Shown here: positions 22,515-33,974 of the stretch, piece after piece
Numbering within the stretch: the stretch's first letter is position 1
Layout: every line of letters starts with the position of its first letter
Assembly: GCF_026262505.1 (NCBI RefSeq)
Contig: NC_067206.1
Span: 3,686,879 to 3,750,878 of the forward strand
DNA length: 64,000 nucleotides
Direction of reading: 5' to 3'
Source: Trichomonas vaginalis G3
Lineage: Eukaryota > Parabasalia > Trichomonadida > Trichomonadidae
The notes under the pieces: model-generated
What the model saw: only the letters and a program-made list of their open reading frames with translations
Databases searched by the model: none
Told to the model about the DNA's origin: nothing
Position numbers and translations under genes: made by a program

Positions 22515-24130
22515 ATTCAAGCATTTTGCTGGATACATTTAACATACTATTTATATTAGGGTAAGGATGTCGTTTGGGGGACATGTAAAGTGTCAAAATA
22601 CATTTGTAAAGTGTCAAATCTGTATCCTTGAAGGTCTTGTCTTTAATGTTGTGGTTACAGTAATATATGATTTATAAATACGCTTTTTAAATGCTTTTCT
22701 TGGAAAAGAATATTTAATAAATCATGGTATCACTCTTGTATCTCATAATTTTTATGATTGTTAATCTCTCTGCTCTATCTGAAATTGAATAGTATGAGTT
22801 AATCAACGTTAATCTTTAATTTTCAATAAATCATGGTTTCATTTTTCCGTCTCCCAAGTGGAGGATGCAATTGTCCCCAATGGAATAAACGATATTGCCT
22901 GTGTAATTCTTATATCTTGTTCATTACTTGCAAATTTTGTAAAGCTCTCAGTAATGAACTTGAAAACGGCTTCACTCATTCAATTTTGTCCACAATTTGT
23001 TAAAATGCGCTGCAAAAGATCGACCTACCCTCGACTTTTTGATGGAAGTTATTCAATTATTTTATTTATAATGACAGGACAAGCATGTCATGAAGCTTTT
23101 TGTCAGAATGAAATAAATAAAGTTTAATGATCTGTAGCGTGGATGTATTTGCAACAATTCTTTAGGTAAAAAAAATCAAATTTGATATAATATAATTTCG
23201 GGCTTCAGTTGGCTAGACTTGCCCTTCGGGCAAGCCCAGCCAACTTCAGCAAAATAAATATATTATGATTATAGGAAATGAGTTTATACAATGAAATTTT
23301 AATTTGAGTGATTAATATTATATTTTAAAGATTATTATGTAAAACATCTGAGAAATTTTTATATGCATCGAAGTGGTTTAGAGAATACTTTGAGATTTTA
23401 GAGATTTTTTCAAAAAATATTGAAAGCAAAGCATTTATTAAGAATTTGTTTAGAAATGAATACACTTAGATAAGACATTAGATCAGTTTGTTACTTGACA
23501 AAATTAGAGCTGAAGTCATTATCATAAATGAAAAAAATGCCTTAACTATAGCAAACGGTTGTAACGTATTTGAAACATTAATAGTCTTAACGTAATCTGA
23601 TATTTATGCGATCATAGATATTATTTTGAGAAACTATTTCGGAATTTATGCAATTTGTAAGGATATTTAGGAGCTCTAAAGTTAACAATTAATAAAGCAC
23701 GGGATAACAAAGAACTTGTTATAGATGAAAATCTAGAATTTTAGAATTTTCAATATTAATCTGTAACCAAATGTGCAAATTGTGAATCATTGAAGGTATG
23801 ATGGAACACCAATGATGCATTAGATCAATGTAATACATTAGAAGTTTGTGCGGAATGTCTGGTTAAGAAAATATGAAATGAAAATGAAATATTTCTCTCA
23901 ATTTTTCATACACCTTTTGTCTATCGTTTACGTAGTGGTGCTTCGCGCCGCTAATCATATTTTGAGAACAACTTTGGTTGTTTGTTCGGCAAAGTTATTT
24001 CAACGAATTTTGATTTGCAATCAGATGTAATGTAATAATATCGGATTTTTTTGACTTTTGATAATAAATAATTAATAAATATTTTGAAAAGTCATTTTAT
24101 TTGCTATTTGATTGGCGCAAAGCGCCAATC
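22515..24130. other. Intergenic stretch with a decayed coding remnant
   Basis: No intact gene is recognised. An 89-codon frame at 22858-23127 resembles nothing I know. From 23345 to 23880 on the plus strand the sequence looks like a decayed gene: open segments (such as SEKFLYASKWFREYFEILEI) separated by stops, ending with two CxxC pairs in different frames; a BTB-like origin is only a guess. Palindromes occur at 23207-23255 (TTGGCT...AGCCAA around CTTGCCC/GGGCAAG) and 24112-24130 (ATTGGCGCAAAGCGCCAAT). Confidence 0.4.
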
Positions 24131-24895
24131 TGTTGTAAACAGAAATTCATCAAAAGTGACACCTCAGAAAAGCTAAAATATTGAATTTTTGGAACTTTTG
24201 ATAGAGCACGTTTTTAAATATTAATTAAAGTAAATGTATATTTTGTAAAGATTCTTTTTAATAAAAAAATAAAATTTTGAAGAAGAACACAAAATCTTCT
24301 GAAAAATAATATCACATAAACTCATAATATTTTCTAATATATAACTATTTTATATAAAAATCAAATTCAATGATCTTAAAAGCGAAGGATAAACCTCAAA
24401 ATTTACGAATATAATGAGTGGGAATATAATGGAGGCGTGCTGAACCGTTGGGTGGAAATTGAATACCCACACTTCAGCATGGACCCTTCTGATGGAGATA
24501 GACCCAACATGTATATGGATGAATATTAGGACATTAGGTATAGATGAACATATATAGGAATGAGGACCACCTTGGGTCAGCATCAGATATCGAATTTTAG
24601 AACCATCTAATTTTCATTCAATATTCTATAGGTGCAATGTATGTTTCCTATATATAAAGGTTTGATAATAGTTAGGTCTCAATATAGATCTTTGGTCCCA
24701 ATTTATATTATGAATATCATCAATTTGTGTGTTTTTAACATTATATATTAGTATTGTGTTGATATAATGCTATATTATGTAGTGGTAGGTGTGTCTTGAT
24801 ATAAATTATGTTATTGATTGGGATATGAGTACAAATGCAAGTTATCCCGGGGTGAGGTCAGGGCTATCGCGTCCTAATTCATAAGGAAGGGTTAT

Positions 24896-26290
24896 CATGC
24901 CTAGTATGTGTGTGCTGTGCTATCCGTTTGTCCATTGGATGGCACAGCACACACAATCACAAGACAAAACCTCGAAGCGAGGAACAGTTCTTGTAAGGAT
25001 GTGGTAACTATATACCTATCCTTACAAGAACTTGTATAGTGGAGCAATGTTTCGAATTGCTCCACTTTTCCTCCCATCGAGGTTATCCCGAGGTGAAGTC
25101 ATAGCAATGGGGCTCATATTGATGGTGCACCATTGCTATGACTTGCACCTTCGTATGGTACTATCCATTATGAATTTTGAAATAATTTTGCAATTGAAAT
25201 GATCTTAAATTTAACAAAAAAGGCCGAGAAGGGGGTCCTTTCTCAAGGTCAGGGCCACCTTCTAGTCTTTCTGGTATCGGAAGGAGTGGCTTTTGCCAGT
25301 ATTGCCGCTCCTTCCGGCATCATCTTTGCATTTCGCAATTGTCGCGGCAAGTGCATTCTGGCACCACAGGTGCACTTGCCGCGACATATGATTGCGAGTG
25401 TCTGCTGCTCAGCCCCGGATTCGCAGCAGACACTCGCAATGCGAACCAAAGTTCGCCAGAAAGACCGGGAAGGGGGTCCTTTCTTAAGGTCAGGGCCCCC
25501 TTCTAGTCTTTCTAGAACTGTAATTTGACTTATTTTGCCGAATCTCAGGGAAAACCGTCCGTGATTTGAACGATCTCCTGAGATTCGGCAAATTTGATTG
25601 TAAGCGAGGCTCTGGCCTTTGCTTGGGCCAGAGCCTGTATTTGTATGTCTTTCAGGGCCGAGTTCCTGCGAGATCGTCGACATGATCGACGATCATCGCA
25701 GAACTCGGCCCTGAGGATGAATTTTGCAGGCTCTGGCCTTTGCTTGGGCCAGAGCTTCGTATTTTCTACTTCCCAGGGCCGGATTCCACTCCTGCCGCCC
25801 GGGATAAGGGCGGCATTTGGGAAAGCCGGCCCTGGGGAATGTAAGCCATGCCCTGGCCTTTGCTATGGCCAGAGCCTGTATTTGCATGTCTTTCAGGGCC
25901 GAGAAGAGAGGAGATCGCCAATGATGTGGACGATCTCCCTCAAACTCGGCCCTGCGGATTGTATTTACAAGCTCTGGCCTCGGAAAAGGCCAGAGCTTCG
26001 TATGGACGTTCTCTCGGGACTGGATTCCTCTCCGGCCGCCCCGAATCAGGGCGGTCTTTGAGGAAGCCGGCCCCGAGGATTGTTTGCGAAGCTCTGGCTT
26101 TTCCTGAGGCCAGAGCTTGTGATTTTCGTTCAAAGCCAAGTTCCTCTCGGATCAGGCCTAATGAGGACGACCGTCGAGGAACTTGGCTCTGAGGGGATGA
26201 ATTGTTGGCTCTGGCCTCGATGAAGGCCAGAGTTTTGAATGGAATGTTTTGATGGGATGAGCCTATGAGCAGTAAGCTCGTCCCATCAAA
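24896..26290. repeat. Hairpin array H3, GC-rich
   Basis: About twenty consecutive palindromes, far richer in G and C than the surrounding DNA. From 25600 onward two classes alternate: a short one (GGCTCTGGCC with GGCCAGAGCC, 4-8 nt between) and a longer one opening with CAGGGCCGA and closing with TCGGCCCTG. Earlier units include GTGTGTGCTGTGC... at 24908-24955, CGCGGCAAGTGCA... at 25343-25384 and ATTGCGAGTGTCTGCTGC... at 25390-25439. The overlapping frames on both strands here are by-products. Confidence 0.85.
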
Positions 26291-26584
26291 ACATTCGTTT
26301 AAAAATTGAATTAAAAATTATCGTATGCATTCAAAAATTAAAACAATTAATATGTATAATATTATTATGTAATAATAATAGAATAAAATATATATAAAAT
26401 TATGTAAAATTTTCAAAAAATATTGGAAAATGGAATTTTGAAAGAAAAAATAAGAGTTTGTATATGAAAAATTGATATTAGAAAAAATCTAGATTAGTAG
26501 AGTTAGATTATTTAGAATTTAAATGAGAAATGAATTATGAAAAAGGAAGATTAGAAAGAATTGTATATTTATAATTTAATAAAA

Positions 26585-27160
26585 TGAAGGAATCGAACTA
26601 AGGAGTTTACAATTACAATACAATAGGACAATATATTGTAATTGTAAACTCCTTTCGAGAAACGATTTTCGAATGTGACATTCGTGCCACAAAGTGAAAG
26701 CTTTTCTCGAAAGGAGTTTACAATTACAATACAATAGGACAATATATTGTAATTGTAAACTCCTTTCGAGAAACGATTTTCGAATGTGACATTCATGTCA
26801 AACAATTAAGCAAAATTCTTATCTGAGTACATGTATGCAGGGTGCTATGGAAAGACCCTGCATATATGCACTCAGATCGGAAACTTTGTTCACGATGTCA
26901 CATCGTGGAACAAAAGTGGCCAATATTCCCGATCTGAGTACATGTATGCAGGGTGCCATGGAAAGACCCTGCATATATGCACTCAGATCGGAAACTTTGT
27001 TCACGATGTCACATCGTGGAACAAAAGTGGTCAATATTCCCGATCTGAGTACATGTATGCAGGGTGCCATGGAACGACCCTGCATATATGCACTCAGATC
27101 GGAAACTTTGTTCACGATGTCACATTGCGGAACAAAAGTGAGAGCAAACCGAACATTTTA
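26585..27160. repeat. Tandem hairpin repeats
   Basis: Two tandem copies of a unit with a perfect GGAGTTTACAATTACAAT stem plus a TTTCGAGAAACGATTTTCGA segment (26599-26790), then three copies of a unit of about 113 bp (26821-27140). Each 113-bp unit contains TGCAGGGT...ACCCTGCA within a longer stem and CACGATGTCACATCGTG. The motif GGAAACTTTGTTC in these units resembles the GAAACTTTG core of hairpins in arrays H1 and H4. Confidence 0.8.
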
Positions 27161-27968
27161 ACCACATTATAAGTTTATGTAAGGATAAAAATATAAATTC
27201 CCTGTCCTTGCACAAACTGTTGCTCGCTACGAAGTTTTGCTTTGTGATTGCGCGTGCAGAATCATTTTAAGCACATTTCAATAGCACAGAGCACATATAA
27301 TATATGAATAAAACAACTTTATAACCTCATAATATAAAAATAAATGTTTTGAGTTCGCCATAAATTATGCATTCCCATTATTTTGGATCTATATACTTAT
27401 TCCTAATAATATATATTATAACTCATATAGTACCCCTCATATCTACTGTGATAATATAAAAAAACGATTTCTGTGTTAAGATATAATTTATCTCACATAT
27501 CAAACTATGGATTTAACCTATAATAACACAAGAAACATATAATATATACATATGTCTATATGCGCACATGACAATTAGGCCTATATTAGATAATTTTTCG
27601 TTCACAATAATCTTATATATCTGACCAAAAACTCAGATTTGCCTGAGAGTTACTGAGGATAATCTCATATGTACCCTCTATCTTCCTGCTTAACCCTAGG
27701 CTCTAAGTCTTTCATTTTTATATGTATGCTGAACCTCGGGTATTCAATTTTTCCCAACGGTTCAGCACGATACGAATATAATGCTTATCTATCATAAAAC
27801 CATATGAAATATCAATTTTTGCTTTACGCCTAATTTTTGACGACAATTAGCAAAAAATGTTAAATGTTAACACTCAGTCCATTTGAATATGAAAAATAAA
27901 ATTGACTTTGATTAAATGTTTTTATTTATCATGCAATTCTTCTTGCGACCAAAGATTTGAATAAAATT

Positions 27969-28890
27969 AAAGGTAACTAAACTCCTTTCGCCGATCCGAT
28001 TTGCCCCATATTTAAAATATAGCTTGCATATGTAGAAGAAAAGCTAATTTTGAAGTACGCCCGAAATCCACCAACAGGATTTCGAGCTACTAAAAAGGTA
28101 CTTTTAAATGTGATTTTTTTTATAAAAAATTAAATTTATTTTAAGATCAGACTAAAAACTAATTTTATGGAAAATCTATATCGACAAATTTATTACTTAT
28201 TGGGTATATAGATTTTTTGATTATGGCGATTATGTCTGATATGCTTCCAATAAGCCAAAACACATTTCATACTGATTTCTATAAAAGGTATCTTTATTAT
28301 AGAAGTGTAAGCTATATCTGTTTGTTTTTTTATTATAACAAATTCAAAATTCTCTTATAAGGACTAGATGAAATCTGTATTATTAAATCATTAGCTAAAT
28401 GAAGGTTCAAATAGAAAGTAAATATCAATTTATATGATACTGAAACCAAATAGTTCTTTTAATAAAAGATAACACGCTGAAAATTATTGAGTATTTGCAA
28501 ATCTCAAAAATCTATTGGTGAATTTGGCTCAACTTTTAAAATTATAACATCCATATCAAATCATAAAAGCAGACAAAAATTAAAGCCAAACCTATCGGCC
28601 AATTTTTTTTGATATTTTGATTTTTGAGGTATACTTTTAAAAGTGGATTTAAAGCACTGATGAAAAAACATTAACTTCTGTCGTTATGATTATTGATTTA
28701 GACAATAATGATTTTAATCTTTGATTATCAAAACACTAAAGTCATCTTTTTAACATTTGCTTGGTAGCATTAACTCAAGTCTAAAGTACTATTTTATGTG
28801 GCACTCTTAGAATTTTTGTATTCATTGTACACGCTGAAATAGTACCATTAAAGTTATGGCGGACTTTCAAAAAATAGTTTGGTCACCTTT
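27969..28890. mobile_element. Small TIR element, 922 bp
   Basis: Terminal repeats AAAGGTAACTAAACT and its partner AAAGGTGACCAAACT (two differences in 15), flanked by the 8-bp duplication ATAAAATT (27961-27968 and 28891-28898). The empty site is visible in other Ginger arms. No coding capacity. It is probably a MITE-like element mobilised by a transposase that makes 8-bp duplications. Confidence 0.8.
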
Positions 28891-29050
28891 ATAAAATTTC
28901 AAAAAATAAGATAGCTTAAAAAATAATATACGGTAGTGTTTACTAATAGATGAATAGTATATAAATTCTATTAAAATGGATTTGATCCAAAAAAATATAT
29001 AAAATTTGATCATAAATAAAATTGTTTAGTAGTCATTTAAAATGATGTAA

Positions 29051-30112
29051 TTATTCAAATTTTGCTAAGACCCATTCGTCTTTGATATATAACTCCCATT
29101 TTTGAATTTCTGGCTCGTACCAAAATTTTGAAACTTCGAATAATTCGTTAGGAGTGTAATTACTATTCGTTTTTGGATTAATATCGAGAGATAAATGTGG
29201 TGTATTGTTGTATTTTTCAATGAACTGCTGAACTGAGTCCTTGATTTGTTGAATATCATCCAACTCGTCTGGCAAAAACTTTTCTAAGCTTGGCCACAGG
29301 CGCTCCACCTTGCCGTTCTGTCTTGGCATATACGGCAAGGTGTGCTTCCAAACTATTCCGTTTTCCTGCATAACCTGGCCGAATTCACCGCGGTTTTCAC
29401 CGCCGTTATCGGTCCAGATGCAGTAAGGAATAAACTCCTCTAAAAGTTTTCTTAAAACCTTCGCTGTTGAGTTGGAAGACTTGTTTTTCAATAATTTAGT
29501 TTTGAGAACTTTACGTGTCATATCATCCAATATGGCAAAAAATGGAAAAGAAACATTACCGTGAAGGTAATGAATATCGCAGTGCCATATCAAATTCTTT
29601 GATATGGCACAATATTTGGTAGGTGGATCTGCTGGTTTGTAATCTCTTTTTGAAGATAAACCTGATTCCATCATAAATTTTTCCACTTGATGATGCTTTA
29701 TTTTTTGTAAATTGTCAAAAATTTGATCTTTTGTCAAATCTTCTATATTTTCAAATTCTTTTGCAATTTCTTCTTTTTCTTTCTCACAATCGGGATTTTG
29801 AGCAATATTTTGAAACCTTTTAATCAATAAATAAGTTTTTGAAATTCCTCCTTTATATTGTGAAACACAAGAATTAATTAATTGTTTTTGCTCAAATGTT
29901 GGTGGATTTGGTTTTCTGCCGCGACTAACTTTTGGTAATTCGATTTCTTGAAGTTGAAATGCTCTTCTTATTGTATTTTCGGCAACATTCAATTTAATTT
30001 TACCATTTTCCAATTCAACTTCCTTTCCCACACTTTTGTAAGATTCACCTTCTTCTATTCTTCTTTTAGCTTCAAATAGCCATTCTCTGCTTATAGATTT
30101 GGCAGTAGTCAT
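29051..30112 (-). CDS. Ginger-like (rve-fold) transposase, 353 aa
   Basis: An intact DDE enzyme of the retroviral-integrase fold found between the arms of a TIR transposon. The N-terminal 55 residues (ISREWLFEAKRRIEEGESYK...) look like a helix-turn-helix. A charged helical linker follows (100-150). The catalytic core has D179 (WHCDIHYLHG), D235 (IWTDNGGEN) and E270 (RQNGKVERLW), with 34 residues between the second Asp and Glu. I see no HHCC zinc finger. Element ends of TGTNR type and 4-bp duplications fit Ginger, whereas the HTH start recalls IS481/IS3-type proteins, so the family is not settled. It probably mobilises the foldback copies A, C and D. Confidence 0.85.
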   Translation of the reverse strand: MTTAKSISREWLFEAKRRIEEGESYKSVGKEVELENGKIKLNVAENTIRRAFQLQEIELPKVSRGRKPNPPTFEQKQLINSCVSQYKGGISKTYLLIKRFQNIAQNPDCEKEKEEIAKEFENIEDLTKDQIFDNLQKIKHHQVEKFMMESGLSSKRDYKPADPPTKYCAISKNLIWHCDIHYLHGNVSFPFFAILDDMTRKVLKTKLLKNKSSNSTAKVLRKLLEEFIPYCIWTDNGGENRGEFGQVMQENGIVWKHTLPYMPRQNGKVERLWPSLEKFLPDELDDIQQIKDSVQQFIEKYNNTPHLSLDINPKTNSNYTPNELFEVSKFWYEPEIQKWELYIKDEWVLAKFE

Positions 30113-30365
30113 AAAAGTGGTCCTTCTTTTGTGATAAGATTCAAATTTGAATGTGGATGATAAATAAAAATCAAAAATAATTGTTATAATTTAAATGAAG
30201 AAGTAATTTAAAACGATTTTATTTATGATCAAATTATATATATTTTTTTGGATCAAATCCATTTTAATAGAATTTATATACTATTCATCTATTAGTAAAC
30301 ACTACCGTATATTATTTTTTAAGCTATCTTATTTTTTGAAATTTTATTCAAATCTTTGGTCGCAA

Positions 30366-32098
30366 GAAGGGGCGGCGACAAATTTGCCCAGCCAGTAAAG
30401 TATTCAATTTTTTTTGCATTTTTTAAGGGTGCACACGAGAGGATCATGTAAACTTCAGAATTTAGCTTCTTAAGGGTGCACCCATATGTACGTTTATTTG
30501 AGAGGAGGAGGATTACCCTCTCAATTTTGAGGGATTCGTTAGTTTATTTTCTCGATGAATATGCAATAAAATTTGATTTTTACCTTATCAATATACTTCA
30601 TCTAATATACACATGTTCATGTAAAAACTTTTTTCCAAAATCCTCAGGAATTAAGGGATTTTTGAATTTTAAGAATTTTTTTCGAATTTTTTCGAAAAAA
30701 AATATTTTCAGAACAGCCTTAACGGCTAAGATTTAGGAACAATGTTAAGTATCAAAAAGAAAGGAGGTCTGATATAGACAACATATATCGTTGAAGGTTG
30801 AAAAAATCTCTAATATTTGAGCCCAAAATTTCAAATTTTAATTTTTTGAAAAAAGAGGCCACCCGTATGTACGTTTATTTGAGAGGAGGAGGAGGAGGAG
30901 GATTATATTTTTGAAAGGGTGAAACATTATGAATATGTTAATTATATAATAATATGTATTATTATAAAAAAGAAAAAATAAAGCACGTTAAAATTTTTCT
31001 TTCTTGATTTTTTACAAAATCTACTTAGAATTATGCAAAATATGACTAAATAATTATAAATTTCAAGTTAAATTTTAATTTTGATAAATAATTTAAATTT
31101 CAAAATATCAAGTTCAGTTCGACTATGTATGTAGTAATTCCTCAATAAAGTGCCAAAACCCTATTAAAATATATGAACATTTTCAACATTTTAATGTTTT
31201 TATTTAAAAATTTGATGGAATATGAGCTTCAAACAATTATTATGTAAATAAAAATAATTAAATATATGTATTTATTCGTATTACAACCGTAGTAAGTCGA
31301 TTCTTCCTTTCTTCTACTGAGTTTTGAATTTGATTTCGAATTGTAAAGAGATTCAAAGGGAAAATACTAGCGGATAAAAACTACCTCCATGAAAGGGTCA
31401 TAATGGAGTCAAGTTGTATTTTTTGATATTTTTTGCTTTTCGAGCCTAAATAGGTAGCCAAGATAATGCCTAAAAATAAGGTTCTAAATTCTGAAGTTTA
31501 CATGATCCTCTCGTGTGCACCCTTAAAAAAAATGCAAAAAAAATGTAATAAAATAAAAAAATTTTTAGTATCGATAATCTGAAATATGTTGTTTACTTAA
31601 GCCGCTCGCTTCGCTCGCGGCTTAGTTTCGTAGTTTCATACAATCTTTTTTCAAATCTGTTCTTTTCGTCAGCCGCGAGCGAAGCGAGGGGCTTAGTTTC
31701 GTAATTTCATACAACCTTTTTTCGAATCTGTTCTTTTCTTAAGCCGCGAGCGAAGCGAGTGGCTTAGTTTCGTAATTTCATACAATTATTTTTCGAATTT
31801 GTTCTTTTTGTCAACCGCGAGCGAAGCGAGTGGCTTAGTTTCGTAATTTCATACAATTATTTTTCGAATTTGTTCTTTTTGTCAACCGCGAGCGAAGCGA
31901 GTGGCTTTTTATTTTAAAATTTTTTTCTTTCTTACTTTTTTTCCCCTTACTTACAAATTTGATAGTAACTTACCAAATCTCTCTATCATATAATAATAAA
32001 ATAATCCATTTTTTGTTTCAAATCTAACAGTTTACATTTCTGACATGTAAACCCATCACTTTTCACTTCACCTCGCTGGGCAAGTTTGTGCCCCCCTC
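30366..32098. mobile_element. Non-autonomous MULE-like element inside Ginger-B
   Basis: The left end GAAGGGGCGGCGACAAATTT and right end (read inward) GAGGGGGGCACAAACTTGCC resemble the GAGTGGGGGACAAACT end of MULE-1. There is no target duplication; instead about 72 bp of the Ginger arm are missing (compare 33526-33597). Inside are an inverted pair related to the block at 3050-3130 (30425-30465 and 31440-31527) and the tandem repeat 31600-31910. No gene is recognised. Confidence 0.7.
31600..31910. repeat. Tandem repeat with GCGAGCGAAGCGAG palindromes
   Basis: About 4.5 copies of a unit of roughly 71 bp: a GC-rich imperfect palindrome (GCCGCGAGCGAAGCGAG, first copy GCCGCTCGCTTCGCTCGCGGC) alternating with AT-rich spacer (GGCTTAGTTTCGTAATTTCA). 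The later copies are nearly identical. Confidence 0.8.
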
Positions 32099-32496
32099 TT
32101 AACATTTAACATTTTTTGCTAATTGTCGTCAAAAATTAGGCGTAAAGCAAAAATTGATATTTCATATGGTTTTATGATAGATAAGCATTATATTCCCACT
32201 CATTATATTCGTAAATTTTGAGGTTTATCCTTCGCTTTTAAGATCATTGAATTTGATTTTTATATAAAATAGTTATATATTAGAAAATAATATGAGTTTA
32301 TGTGATATTATTTTTCAGAAGATTTCATTCTATATGCCTATGAAAAGTACTCTCAAAACTAACTTTTTCCTAATTATAATTAAAACTAGAATATTGTATT
32401 ATGCTTAGTATTATTTCATTTTTCTCATTCAATTTAGAATTTACAAATGTCAAAAAATTGAGAGCTGTCACTTTTGATGAATTTCTGTTTATTACA

Positions 32497-32721
32497 CTAC
32501 TCATAATAAAAAATGAAAAGCCAAATTCTCTCAAAAAGTTAAGTAGGACCAATTTTTTAAAAAAAATCCAATTCCATTATGAATGTTAATTAATTTATAT
32601 AATTATTGAATAAAAAATTTTCTTTGAGATTATGAAAAGTTCTTTGAAAAGTTATTTTTTCTCATTTTTAAATATTGTATTAGCCTATTTATTTATAATC
32701 CAAATTAAATAACTTTAAATT
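32497..32721. repeat. Dispersed repeat, inverted match to 44210-44420
   Basis: The 225 bp between Ginger-B and Ginger-C match, in reverse orientation, part of the hairpin element at 44120-46135 (for example CTCAAAAAGTTAAGTAGGAC and TATTAGCCTATTTATTTATA). It is probably a fragment of another copy of that element. No gene. Confidence 0.75.
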
Positions 32722-33974
32722 TGTAATAAACAGAAATTCATCAAAAGTGACAGCTCTCAATTTTTTGACATTTGTAAATTCTAAATTGAATGAGAAAAAT
32801 GAAATAATACTAAGCATAATACAATATTCTAGTTTTAATTATAATTAGGAAAAAGTTAGTTTTGAGAGTACTTTTCATAGGCATATAGAATGAAATCTTC
32901 TGAAAAATAATATCACATAAACTCATATTATTTTCTAATATATAACTATTTTATATAAAAATCAAATTCAATGATCTTAAAAGCGAAGGATAAACCTCAA
33001 AATTTACGAATATAATGAGTGGGAATATAATGCTTATCTATCATAAAACCATATGAAATATCAATTTTTGCTTTACGCCTAATTTTTGACGACAATTAGC
33101 AAAAATGTTAAATGTTAACACTCAGTCCATTTGAATATGAAAAATAAAATTGACTTTGATTAAATGTTTTTATTTATCATGCAATTCTTCTTGCGACCAA
33201 AGATTTGAATAAAAGTTCAAAAAATAAGATAGCTTAAAAAATAATATACGGTAGTGTTTACTAATAGATGAATAGTATATAAATTCTATTAAAATGGATT
33301 TGATCCAAAAAAAATATATAAAATTTGATCATAAATAAAATCGTTTTAAATTACTTCTTCATTTAAATTATAACAATTATTTTTGGTTTTATATTTTTTT
33401 GATCAAATCCATTTTAATAGAATTTATATACTATTCATCTATTAGTAAACACTACCGTATATTATTTTTTAAGCTATCTTATTTTTTGAACTTTTATTCA
33501 AATCTTTGGTCGCAAGAAGAATTGCATGATAAATAAAAACATTTAATCAAAGTCAATTTTATTTTTCATATTCAAATGGACTGAGTGTTAACATTTAACA
33601 TTTTTTGCTAATTGTCGTCAAAAATTAGGCGTAAAGCAAAAATTAATATTTCATATGGTTTTATGATAGATAAGCATTATATTCCCACTCATTATATTCG
33701 TAAATTTTGAGGTTTATCCTTCGCTTTTAAGATCATTGAATTTGATTTTTATATAAAATAGTTATATATTAGAAAATATTATGAGTTTATGTGATATTAT
33801 TTTTCAGAAGATTTTGTGTTCTTCTTCAAAATTTTATTTTTTTATTAAAAAGAATCTTTACAAAATATACATTTACTTTAATTAATATTTAAAAACGTGC
33901 TCTATCAAAAGTTCCAAAAATTCAATATTTTAGCTTTTCTGAGGTGTCACTTTTGATGAATTTCTGTTTACAAC
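32722..33974. mobile_element. Ginger-C foldback element
   Basis: The same foldback as Ginger-A, starting TGTAATAAACAG and ending at ...GTTTACAAC, where MULE-4 interrupts it at its last base. The original right flank (AGTTTAAACATA) reappears at 46998, after the MULE-4 insertion, and is the same as that of Ginger-A, in keeping with the segmental duplication. Confidence 0.85.
33885..33974. repeat. 90-bp target duplication of MULE-4, left copy
   Basis: These 90 bp (ATATTTAAAAACGTGC ... CTGTTTACAAC) recur at 46908-46997, on the other side of MULE-4. Both copies abut the element ends exactly: the left copy is followed by GAAAAAACCAG, the right copy is preceded by ...CCACACTC. The sequence is Ginger arm. 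Confidence 0.85.

Larger units (their letters stand above)
24431..27773. mobile_element. Non-autonomous element with 9-bp target duplication, hairpin-rich
   Basis: The target duplication GAATATAAT (24422-24430 and 27774-27782) is verified by the uninterrupted GTGGGAATATAATGCTTATC in other Ginger copies. Terminal repeats share CGTGCTGAACCGTTGGG followed by AATTGAATACCC. A 9-bp duplication suits a MULE-mobilised element. The interior holds GC-rich hairpin array H3 (24896-26290) and tandem hairpin repeats (26585-27160). The rest (24450-24890 and 27161-27720) is AT-rich with nothing recognised. No transposase gene. Confidence 0.88.
24131..32496. mobile_element. Ginger-B, Ginger-like transposon with transposase, nested insertions
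   Basis: The ends are TGTTGTAAACAG (24131) and CTGTTTATTACA (32496). Both arms match the Ginger-A, -C and -D foldbacks, and between the arms lies an rve-type transposase gene (29051-30112), so this is the gene-bearing form of the family. Three elements interrupt the arms: 24431-27773, 27969-28890 and 30366-32098. Without them the element would be about 2.4 kb. No 4-bp duplication is seen at its outer ends (AATC versus CTAC), so it may be rearranged or recombinant. Confidence 0.82.

Noticed and set aside
24896-27160. Frames of 100-155 codons on both strands of the hairpin arrays
   Set aside because: Palindromes mirror the open frames on the opposite strand; no start signal or recognisable protein.
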